Source of the DNA: CAYSRM01 sp964475205
GTDB taxonomy: Bacteria > Verrucomicrobiota > Kiritimatiellia > UBA8416 > CAYSRM01
Direction: 5' to 3'
Assembly (NCBI GenBank): GCA_964475205.1
Contig: CAYYVQ010000030.1
Coordinates: 1 to 30,003, forward strand
DNA: 30,003 nt
A program made the position numbers and the translations under genes. The notes under the pieces are model-generated. The model was not told where the DNA came from and ran no database searches. It saw nothing but the letters and a program-made list of their open reading frames with translations. Of the stretch, positions 1-6,701 are shown one piece after another. Numbering within the stretch: position 1 is the stretch's first letter; each line of letters starts with the position of its first letter.

Positions 1-34
1 ATTAGTGCTATTTAGTGTCCATTAGTGGTTTTCT
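1..34. repeat. Degenerate TTAGTG microrepeat
   Basis: Three near-copies of the heptamer (A/T)TTAGTG occur within the first 28 bases: ATTAGTG at the start, TTTAGTGTCC next, then ATTAGTGG. The segment TTTAGTGTCCATTAGTGG resembles TTCAGTGTCCTTTCGTG at 14331-14347, in another intergenic gap of this window. It has no coding or RNA signature that I can see. The window edge cuts it off, so its full extent is unknown. Confidence 0.45.
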
Positions 35-133
35 ACTGCCGGATTCAGGTTCAATCCCAAACAGCGTTATCTAAGCGCCATTCGGGGATAGCCTCAATAC
101 GCACAATTACTGTCATGTTGTCTCTCGCTCCTG

Positions 134-173
134 CCTTGGACATTGGAAATTCCCTGTTGGATATTGGGTGTTC
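134..173. repeat. TTGGAYATTGG direct microrepeat
   Basis: TTGGACATTGG at 136-146 and TTGGATATTGG at 157-167 are near-identical 11-mers with a 21 bp period, separated by a related GAAATTCCC segment. The plus-strand translation reads LDIGNSLLDIGCS, a repetitive peptide that looks like a by-product of the DNA repeat rather than a protein. It lies upstream of the MITE-like element, within the repeat-rich tail behind ftsW. Function unknown. Confidence 0.5.
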
Positions 174-202
174 AATCTCGATGCGCGAAGGCCTTAAGTC
201 AG

Positions 203-365
203 CCTGGATTCGGCAGTTGACGTGGATGCTGAAGTGCAAGATTCGCGTTCACAGGGCGTTCCAAAGGGCCGAAGGCGCACCTGGAGGGTGCTTCGAGCGC
301 CGTTCGGAACGCCCTGTGGGCATGAAGATTGTGCTTCAGCGCCGCGCTCAACTGCCGAATCCAGG
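203..365. mobile_element. MITE-like element with terminal inverted repeats and GTCAG duplication
   Basis: The 18 bases CCTGGATTCGGCAGTTGA at 203-220 recur exactly as the reverse complement at 348-365. Two more perfect arm segments follow inward: GCTGAAG (228-234 with 334-340) and a 13 bp arm (250-262 with 306-318). Over 60 bp the two arms agree at about 46 positions by eye. The centre folds further, with GCACC at 277-281 pairing with GGTGC at 287-291. GTCAG stands immediately outside both ends (198-202 and 366-370), and the inverted repeat stops exactly there, as expected of a target-site duplication. There is no transposase inside. A short, non-autonomous, MITE-like element mobilised in trans fits best. 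A highly structured RNA or REP-like element is the alternative. Confidence 0.65.
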
Positions 366-379
366 GTCAGTGCCATTAG

Positions 380-448
380 GGTCGAAACCGTTTTGTCCGG
401 GCGACGCTGTGTAGACACACCGCGAGATCGGACAAACCGGTTTTGGCC
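380..448. repeat. Second large inverted repeat downstream of ftsW
   Basis: The arm at 380-399 pairs with 429-448 with about 17 of 20 positions matching; the core is AAACCGTTTTGTCCG against CGGACAAACCGGTTT. The loop is 29 bases and contains a small GTGT/ACAC self-complementarity. No flanking direct repeat is visible, unlike the element at 203-365, and no T-tract follows on the minus strand. It begins 53 bases after the ftsW stop, so in RNA it would be a 3' hairpin of the dcw transcript. It could stabilise or end the transcript, or be an unrelated repeat. Confidence 0.5.
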
Positions 449-501
449 TGCAATGGCTGTGCTATGGAACGTTTATGCCGGAGGAGTGTGTGAAATGCGG
501 G

Positions 502-1638
502 CTAAAACCAGTGTGCCCTGTCCTTAATAGGCGCAGTGTGTTCGTCCTGCTGTCTCCTGTATATATGATATGCGATGTTCAGCAATACAGAAATACTCAC
601 TATCGACATCAAGATACTTGAACCGCCGTAACTGATAAACGGCAGCGGCAAACCCTTTGTCGGCAAACACCCGACCACAACGCCAACGTTTATTGCCGAC
701 TGAAAACCAAGAAGCATTGTTATGCCGAAACCCAGCAATTTGCCAAAAACATCGGGGGCCTTAAAGCTTATCAGCAAACCGCAAATCACCAGCCCCGTAT
801 ATAACAGAACTACCAGCCCGGTCCCGGCAAAACCAAGCTCTTCCCCTATAATTGCGAATATGAAATCCGTGTGAGCCTCTGGAAGGTAGAACTGCTTCTG
901 AATGCTGTTGCCCAAACCCACACCAAACATGCCGCCACGAATAAAACCGACCTTGGATTGGGCAAGATGATAGGCTATATCCGGGTGCTTTTCGGGCATC
1001 AGAAAGGCAAGAATCCTCTTAAGCCTTACAGGATCCTGGACTATTGCTACAATAAAAGCCGATGCTCCAAACATGCCGGCAATTGCCAGATACCCTATAC
1101 GTGTGCCGGCTGCAAACATTATGATCATACCAACAAAGGCAACAAGAAGAGTGGTGCCAAAATCAGGTTCAAGCATCAACAACACAAGCATAATGCCCAG
1201 CGCGCCCATGGGAAACAGGAAACCGGAAATAAAACTTCTGGTTTTTCTGCCAATACGGGTCATCCATGCCGAAAGACAGACTATTATGGCAAATTTGCCG
1301 AATTCAGAAGGTTGAAAACCCACCGGGCCCAATCGCAACCACCGGTTACTCCCGCCGACACGCTGGCCAATATGGGGAACAAAGACAAGAACCAGTAATA
1401 TTAAAGCGAAAGCATAAATCCAGGGCGCAAGCTTCTGCCACCAATGGTAATCGAAACGGACTACGATAACGCCGAGAATCGCCGACAAAAAAAGCCAGGT
1501 CAACTGCCGCCACAGGTAGTACTGAGCATCCCCGTAGTCCGCCGCGCCCTTAACGCTGCTTGTGCTTGCAAGCATTACAATGCCCAGCGCAAGCAAAACC
1601 AGTACTATGGCAACAAGAACAGTAGCCGTTCTTTGCAT
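502..1638 (-). CDS. ftsW: Septal peptidoglycan glycosyltransferase FtsW (SEDS family)
   Basis: A 378-residue polytopic membrane protein of the SEDS family. FtsW polymerises lipid II glycan strands at the division septum together with its partner transpeptidase FtsI. The sequence shows repeated hydrophobic segments from residue 5 on, the family signature FQPSEFGKFA in the middle, the FIFAIIGEELGF motif, and the C-terminal LPFISYGGSS block that is a SEDS hallmark. Length is normal for the family. The ATG at 1638 lies 6 bases after the LysM gene stop, so the two are almost certainly cotranscribed. It is the last gene of the dcw cluster here; murG would often follow but is absent. RodA is the main alternative, but the dcw context favours FtsW. 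Confidence 0.93.
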   Translation of the reverse strand: MQRTATVLVAIVLVLLALGIVMLASTSSVKGAADYGDAQYYLWRQLTWLFLSAILGVIVVRFDYHWWQKLAPWIYAFALILLVLVFVPHIGQRVGGSNRWLRLGPVGFQPSEFGKFAIIVCLSAWMTRIGRKTRSFISGFLFPMGALGIMLVLLMLEPDFGTTLLVAFVGMIIMFAAGTRIGYLAIAGMFGASAFIVAIVQDPVRLKRILAFLMPEKHPDIAYHLAQSKVGFIRGGMFGVGLGNSIQKQFYLPEAHTDFIFAIIGEELGFAGTGLVVLLYTGLVICGLLISFKAPDVFGKLLGFGITMLLGFQSAINVGVVVGCLPTKGLPLPFISYGGSSILMSIVSISVLLNIAYHIYRRQQDEHTAPIKDRAHWF

Positions 1639-1644
1639 GCGGCA

Positions 1645-2565
1645 TCAGTATTTCGGCATAGGAACCTTGATGCGGTCGCCGGGCTCCACCTTCTCGTCCT
1701 TCCCGAGATCATTTAGCTCCCGCAGCTTTTCGGCGCTGGCGCCCCACAGCATGGCTATGGTCTTAAGATCCTCGCCTGCGCCGACTATGTGAATTCGAGT
1801 GTCGCCGCTTTCCACATTCTCCTGCTTGCCTGTTTCAACTTCAGGCGGAACGGAAACAGTCTCAGCAGGCTCCGGCTGAAGATCAACAGGTTCAATACGC
1901 CGTTCCGACTTCTCTTCTTCCGGTTCAGTTGACTCAACTTGACCTTCATCAACGCCACCGGCTTCTTCCATGCCGGGTATCATCAATTTCTGCCCCACCC
2001 TGATCATATCGGATTTCAAGTTGTTCGCTCTCTTGATAGCCTGTACCGTAGTGTCGTGGTCAGCGGCAATTTCAGAAAGCGTATCGCCTTTTTGCACGAC
2101 ATATTTACCGCCGGCAACCGGGCCCCCGTCTTCGGTCCCACTTTCGCGAGTCTCCGGCCTGACAGGAGGATCCTGAGTATCGGCTTCAGCAGGAATCACC
2201 AGTGTCTGCCCCGTTTTTATGACGTCCGCATTTGTAATTCCATTCAATGCCATAAGTTTTTTTATTGAAATATCAAATCTGGCTGCAATCCCCGACAGGG
2301 AATCGCCTTTTGCGACCACATACATTGACGTTTCCTGCGGCCAGGACCTTACTTCAGACCGCGTTTCACTTGCTGAAGGCTCCTTCCCGGCCTGCGGTTC
2401 GCTTTCGTCAGCCGGACGCGGAGGCAATATCACTTCCTCTTCCACAGTGCTTCCCGGCCGCGGACCGGTCTGACCCGGAGTTCCGCACCCCGGCATTAAC
2501 AATACAATGCCTACAGCCATACAATGAACCAAAACTATCGCTCCAACCAGCCACGGGGTTCTCAT
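1645..2565 (-). CDS. Triple-LysM envelope protein, possible lipoprotein
   Basis: A 306-residue protein with an N-terminal hydrophobic signal (about residues 5-26) ending in LLMPGC, which resembles a lipobox although Pro at -2 is unusual. Three LysM peptidoglycan-binding modules follow: about 81-125 (YVVAKGDSLSGIAARF), 154-197 (YVVQKGDTLSEIAADH) and 257-303 (more divergent, IHIVGAGEDLKTIAML). The linkers are rich in Pro and Glu. No catalytic domain is visible, so it probably binds cell wall glycan, perhaps guiding or anchoring other proteins. Its ATG shares one base with the murD TGA (TGATG), and ftsW starts 6 bases after it. That places it firmly inside the dcw operon and suggests a role in septal wall synthesis, which is inference. 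Confidence 0.85.
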   Translation of the reverse strand: MRTPWLVGAIVLVHCMAVGIVLLMPGCGTPGQTGPRPGSTVEEEVILPPRPADESEPQAGKEPSASETRSEVRSWPQETSMYVVAKGDSLSGIAARFDISIKKLMALNGITNADVIKTGQTLVIPAEADTQDPPVRPETRESGTEDGGPVAGGKYVVQKGDTLSEIAADHDTTVQAIKRANNLKSDMIRVGQKLMIPGMEEAGGVDEGQVESTEPEEEKSERRIEPVDLQPEPAETVSVPPEVETGKQENVESGDTRIHIVGAGEDLKTIAMLWGASAEKLRELNDLGKDEKVEPGDRIKVPMPKY

Positions 2566-3908
2566 CAGTCGCCCTCCTTTTGAATTATCTCCAATGCATA
2601 CCTCTTAAAATCATCTCCACGCTGCTCGAAATTCTGATATGCGTCAAAACTGGCAGCGCCGGGCGACAGAAGTATCGTATCGCCCACGGCAGATTCCTCC
2701 CATGCAAGCCGAACGGCCTCGGCCATATCCAGACATTTCCTGCATTCGACAACGTCCTGCCAGCACGAGATCAGAACTTCTGCGTCTCTTCCTATAACAT
2801 AAGCTGTTTTGACATACATTTCCAGAAATTCTTCAATTTTATCTGCTTTTCCTTCTTTCAATACACCACCGGCAATCAGACGCACCCCGCCTGAGCACAT
2901 TTTCAAAGCTGCAGAGAGGGCAGCGAGATTCGTAGCTTTCGAATCATTTATGAATCTCCGTCCATCCTTTGAGCCCACCGTCTCCATCCGGTGTGGAAGC
3001 ATGACAAAAGACCTGATGCTCCGCTCCAGCGTTTCCCTGTCTACGCCTGTATGATCGGCAACGGCCCACACCGAGGCTGCAATGCGGCCCATTACCTCGC
3101 CTTCAAAGGCAGTTCCGGCAAGCTGCAGCGTCCTTCCGCCGCTAACAACGCGGTCAGACTCGCAACAATAATTGCAGCCTTCACTTGCCCCGGTAATCAG
3201 CGTCTTTAACTTGTCGCGCACGGTCGCCGGACATGCGCCGGCAGCGTCCTTATCAATGACCGCGGTCGATCCCTGCGGCATGTTCTCGAATATCCTGCAT
3301 TTTAAAGCCGCATATTCCGCAGGGGTCGAATGCCGGTCCAGATGGTCTTCGCCAATATTCAACAGTACCGCCAGGTGAGGGGCAAACCCGCCGGCATATT
3401 CAAGTTGAAACGAACTCACCTCCGCAACTACCCATTCCGGGACTGGACCATGCAGCGCAACATCGCTTAACGGACGGCCGTAATTGCCGGCTGCAACCGA
3501 TGTCATGCCGCCTGCAGCAATCATCTCAGCACAAAGCTTTACGGCCGTGCTTTTTCCGTTTGTCCCCGTAATGCCGATTACGCGGGCATCAAGATGGCTC
3601 CACCCAAGCTCCAGCTCCGATACAATCCGGATACCCCTGTCCGATGCCTCGCGAACCAAAGGGGAATCGGAACTGACGCCCGGGCTGACTACACACAAAT
3701 CAAACTCCCCCGCGGGAATCCGCCCGCACTTCCAGATAAAACGTATCGGCTCGCCCCGTTTGAATATCAGCCGGAGATCCCCACTCCTGTCTGACCGATC
3801 CACAGCTGTAACTTCGGCCCCTCGCGCAAGTAAAAGCTTTGCCGCGGCGGTTCCGCTGGAACCCATTCCAAGCACCAGGCAACGGTCGGCATATATCGGT
3901 TCATTCAT
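2565..3908 (-). CDS. murD: UDP-N-acetylmuramoyl-L-alanine--D-glutamate ligase MurD
   Basis: A 447-residue cytoplasmic Mur ligase that adds D-Glu to UDP-MurNAc-L-Ala using ATP. The N-terminal Rossmann part begins with LVLGMGSSGTAAAKLLLARG (about 11-30). The ATP P-loop GITGTNGKST is at about 112-121, and the central domain carries the typical AEVSSFQLE and LNIGEDHLDRH stretches. The C-terminal domain contains HRMETV, the FINDSKATN motif and a late LLSPGAASFD block, all characteristic of MurD. Length is normal. It starts 9 bases after the mraY stop and ends overlapping the LysM gene by one base, the usual dcw order mraY-murD. I see nothing odd in it. Confidence 0.95.
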   Translation of the reverse strand: MNEPIYADRCLVLGMGSSGTAAAKLLLARGAEVTAVDRSDRSGDLRLIFKRGEPIRFIWKCGRIPAGEFDLCVVSPGVSSDSPLVREASDRGIRIVSELELGWSHLDARVIGITGTNGKSTAVKLCAEMIAAGGMTSVAAGNYGRPLSDVALHGPVPEWVVAEVSSFQLEYAGGFAPHLAVLLNIGEDHLDRHSTPAEYAALKCRIFENMPQGSTAVIDKDAAGACPATVRDKLKTLITGASEGCNYCCESDRVVSGGRTLQLAGTAFEGEVMGRIAASVWAVADHTGVDRETLERSIRSFVMLPHRMETVGSKDGRRFINDSKATNLAALSAALKMCSGGVRLIAGGVLKEGKADKIEEFLEMYVKTAYVIGRDAEVLISCWQDVVECRKCLDMAEAVRLAWEESAVGDTILLSPGAASFDAYQNFEQRGDDFKRYALEIIQKEGD

Positions 3909-3917
3909 TTTTATCCG

Positions 3918-5018
3918 CTATCTTATCTTCAGCGTCAGTATTCCCAGAAAAGCAAAAATAATCGATAAAATCCAGAATCGCACAGTCACCTGAGTTTCGT
4001 TCCATTTCCTGATCTCAAAATGATGGTGCAAAGGCGCCATTGCAAAAACACGCCGGCCCCTCATCTTGAATACAACAACCTGTATGATAACACTCATTGC
4101 TTCAATGACGAAAACACCCCCGACTATTACAAGCGTCAACTCCTGCTTAATAAGGACGGCAATCATCCCGATTGTTCCACCCAGGGCAAGACTACCCGTG
4201 TCTCCCATAAAAACGCTTGCAGGATGGCAGTTCCACCACAGAAACCCGAGACATGCGCCCAGAAGACAACCGCAGTAAACAGCCAGCTCACCGCCGCCGC
4301 TTACAAATGGAATGTTCAAGTAATCGGCAAACTCAATGTGGCCGGTAAGATAGGCCATAACAAGATAGGCAACGGCCACAGAAGCGCTGCATCCGACCGC
4401 AAGACCATCAAGCCCGTCGGTCAGGTTGACAGCGTTAGTGGCGCCCAGCAGCACCAGGGATAAATAAATAAAGGTGAAAACAAGGCCCATATCGCCGACA
4501 AGAGGATCCTTGAAAAAAGGAACCATAAGCTTTACGATGTTTTCTCTTGTCGCAGGCATGAGCAGTAACACAAAAAGAGCAATGGCGCACCATAGAAGTT
4601 GAAGAGATATTTTTGACTTCGCGCCAAGTCCCCTGGACTGTTTCCTGAGAACCTTGGCGAGGTCGTCAATAAAACCAACTCCGCCCATATATACCAGCGA
4701 GCCCAGAACCAGCCAGATAAAGGCGCTGTCCAGCCTGGTCCACAGGAGCGCCGAAACAATAACCGCCCCGATTATAAGAGCCCCGCCCATAGTAGGCGTA
4801 CCCTCCTTCTGAGCATGAAGCATATACAGGGGCGGAGCTTCTTCCTTCCGCTCGTATTGCCTGAGATGGAAATGCTTCAATGCCCTGATCACCACCGGTC
4901 CGGCACATACGCTTATTATAAACGCTGTCCCGGCCCCCATCACCGATCTGACTGTAATGTACTGGAACACCCGCATGGGCGAAAACCAGTCTGATAACTC
5001 ATGCAGATAATAAAACAT
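3918..5018 (-). CDS. mraY: Phospho-N-acetylmuramoyl-pentapeptide transferase MraY
   Basis: A 366-residue integral membrane enzyme that transfers phospho-MurNAc-pentapeptide to undecaprenyl phosphate, making lipid I. About ten hydrophobic segments are visible. Key family features are the Asp pair in GFIDDLAKVLRKQSRGL (about D118-D119), NLTDGLDGLA at about 198-207, MGDTGSLALGG at about 271-281, and the PLHHHFE histidine motif at about 329-335. Length is typical. A GAGGT ribosome site lies 5 bases before the ATG, so it has its own strong initiation signal. This may matter because a 76-base gap plus an uncertain small ORF separates it from murF. Confidence 0.96.
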   Translation of the reverse strand: MFYYLHELSDWFSPMRVFQYITVRSVMGAGTAFIISVCAGPVVIRALKHFHLRQYERKEEAPPLYMLHAQKEGTPTMGGALIIGAVIVSALLWTRLDSAFIWLVLGSLVYMGGVGFIDDLAKVLRKQSRGLGAKSKISLQLLWCAIALFVLLLMPATRENIVKLMVPFFKDPLVGDMGLVFTFIYLSLVLLGATNAVNLTDGLDGLAVGCSASVAVAYLVMAYLTGHIEFADYLNIPFVSGGGELAVYCGCLLGACLGFLWWNCHPASVFMGDTGSLALGGTIGMIAVLIKQELTLVIVGGVFVIEAMSVIIQVVVFKMRGRRVFAMAPLHHHFEIRKWNETQVTVRFWILSIIFAFLGILTLKIR

Positions 5019-5094
5019 TTTCTACCTCACAATTTTCAACCGCAAAAAAACGCCTTTGCCGCCAGATCTTCAGTTCAGCGAAGGGCAAGCCAAT

Positions 5095-5283
5095 CTAATC
5101 GTCCTCGCATCCCCACAACATTACCGAAGGAGGATCACCATTGGGCATCCTTGACAAGACAGCAGAACGACGGGCTGCCTTTTCATTTCTATTCCCGGCA
5201 GTAACAGCATCTGCGCGCTCTTTCCTGCGTCGCGCGCCCGTCCCTGTTCCTGCGTCTTTGTTTTCTTTTATTGCATAACTCAT
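5095..5283 (-). CDS. Uncertain 62-residue ORF overlapping the murF stop
   Basis: I do not recognise this ORF. Its ATG overlaps the murF stop in an ATGA arrangement, as for translationally coupled genes, and it fills much of the murF-mraY gap. The product would be very hydrophilic and charged (an early KENKD, then RRRKERAD, ending GCEDD), with no membrane segment and no motif I can name. No strong ribosome site precedes the ATG, so expression would depend on coupling to murF. The low-complexity composition is a reason for doubt: it may be a chance frame in a spacer. The overlap is the only real evidence for it. Confidence 0.3.
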   Translation of the reverse strand: MSYAIKENKDAGTGTGARRRKERADAVTAGNRNEKAARRSAVLSRMPNGDPPSVMLWGCEDD

Positions 5284-6701
5284 CTGATTACGCGTCTTCT
5301 TTCCCAGATTTCCAACAGATCTTCAACTATTGTTTCCATCTTTACAAATCGTGAACCCTTGAGAAGAATCTCGGCACGTTTGGCGACGTTCTCGGCAGCG
5401 ATTTCAGCCGCTTGCCTGTTATTCTCCGCTACGTAAACCGATTTAGTGGCTCCTCTGGTAATGCGAATCCCTTCTGCTATTTTCTCTCCAGGCTCCCCGA
5501 TTAAAATAACCCCATCCCAACACTTTAATCCTATGTATTGCCCGAGTCTCAGATGCTCCGAAGCCTCCGCTTTACCCAGCTCGGCCATTCCCCCGAGAAT
5601 CAACCATCTTTTTTTATGATTCTGGGACAGAAACGTATCTATTGCCGCTCGCATACTCAAAGGATTGGCGTTGTAAGCATCGTTGATAACCTTCCGCGAA
5701 GCAATAATCCGGGCCTCCCAACGCATACGCGGCGGCCGGTAGGCCCTGATAGCAGCGCGGACAGATTCCCAGGGCGCCATGTAATGACGTGCGGCTGCAA
5801 CAGCAATCATCAGGTTCATCAGGTTGTGTTCCCCTGGCACAGGCACTTCAATTTCAGCATCTTCTCCGGTTGCAACCTCATGGATTTTGGCCAACCATTT
5901 CTCTCGATCCAGAGAAACGCACCTGTATCCACTGCCCTCGCCAATTCCAACAGTCAGAAGCCTGCAGTTCAATGCGGCCCGTACCGCATCAAAAGAAGCC
6001 ACAGGTTCAGGCATAATTGCCACTCCTTCTGGAGGAAGCGCCCGGATAAGTTCTGCTTTTTCCTCTGCAATGGCTTCAAGCGAAGCAAAGTGCTCAACAT
6101 GAACCGGCGCAATAGTGGTTATCAACCCGACTTCGGGCCTTATTGCAGCGCATAGCGGACGCAGCTCGCCGGGATGGTTGGTTCCGACTTCCAGAACACC
6201 CACCTCAGTGTTTTCCGGCAACCCAAGCATGCTCAACGGCACACCAATTTTGTTATTCCAGTTGCCGATTGTGCGCCCTACATGATAACGGCTGCTGAGC
6301 ATGTCCGCCGTAAGCTCCTTCGTCGTAGTTTTTCCGGCGCTGCCCGTTATCCCTACAACCTTTATGTCAAGCTCATCCCTGTAGCCTCTTCCCATGTCCA
6401 TTAGCGCTCTGGTCGTGTCGGGCACCTGCAACAAAGGACGATTCGGAATAGAGTTTCCGTTGGACCAGTCAAAGAAACCTCTCCAGTTGTCGTTTACAAT
6501 CGAGGCGGCTGCGCCCTTCTCAAAAGCGTCCTCAACAAAATCGTGTCCGTCAAAGCGTTCCCCTTTTAGCGCAACGTAAACATCCCCGGCATCAAGCGAC
6601 CGGGTATCATGGCAGATTCCGCCTATTGAGCCGGGTTGAGAAGACAGCCAACGCCCCCCGGTCCATTCAGCCAGTTTTTCAACGTCAAGTTTTTTGCTCA
6701 T
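5280..6701 (-). CDS. murF: UDP-N-acetylmuramoyl-tripeptide--D-alanyl-D-alanine ligase MurF
   Basis: A 473-residue ATP-dependent Mur ligase that adds D-Ala-D-Ala to the UDP-MurNAc-tripeptide, the last cytoplasmic precursor step. The N-terminal substrate domain has CHDTRSLDAGDVYVALKG (about 30-47). The P-loop GITGSAGKTT is at about 117-126, followed by the MurF-like stretch TIGNWNNKIGVPLSML. Later, NDAYNANPLSMRAAI and LGGMAELG are MurF hallmarks in the C-terminal domain. Its ATG overlaps the murE stop by 4 bases, so MurE and MurF are translationally coupled and supply consecutive steps. Length and motifs are normal. Confidence 0.95.
   Translation of the reverse strand: MSKKLDVEKLAEWTGGRWLSSQPGSIGGICHDTRSLDAGDVYVALKGERFDGHDFVEDAFEKGAAASIVNDNWRGFFDWSNGNSIPNRPLLQVPDTTRALMDMGRGYRDELDIKVVGITGSAGKTTTKELTADMLSSRYHVGRTIGNWNNKIGVPLSMLGLPENTEVGVLEVGTNHPGELRPLCAAIRPEVGLITTIAPVHVEHFASLEAIAEEKAELIRALPPEGVAIMPEPVASFDAVRAALNCRLLTVGIGEGSGYRCVSLDREKWLAKIHEVATGEDAEIEVPVPGEHNLMNLMIAVAAARHYMAPWESVRAAIRAYRPPRMRWEARIIASRKVINDAYNANPLSMRAAIDTFLSQNHKKRWLILGGMAELGKAEASEHLRLGQYIGLKCWDGVILIGEPGEKIAEGIRITRGATKSVYVAENNRQAAEIAAENVAKRAEILLKGSRFVKMETIVEDLLEIWERRRVIR

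Larger units (their letters stand above)
1..501. other. Repeat-rich non-coding region downstream of ftsW
   Basis: No convincing gene is present in this stretch. Short open frames exist on both strands, but they run through inverted repeats and have no recognisable domain. It holds degenerate microrepeats (1-34 and 134-173), a 163 bp MITE-like palindrome (203-365) and a second hairpin (380-448). The region follows the ftsW stop on the minus strand, where many dcw clusters continue with murG and murC. No T-tract terminator is visible directly after ftsW, although the hairpin at 380-448 could stabilise the transcript 3' end. The pile-up of repeats suggests a tolerant site or an old rearrangement point; this is inference. 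Confidence 0.7.

Noticed and set aside
1..501. CRISPR array
   Set aside because: The repeats are inverted or degenerate, without regular spacers, and no cas gene is present.
222..527. Plus-strand open frame of 101 codons across the MITE-like element
   Set aside because: It runs through both inverted repeats and into the ftsW end; its peptide only reflects the palindromes.
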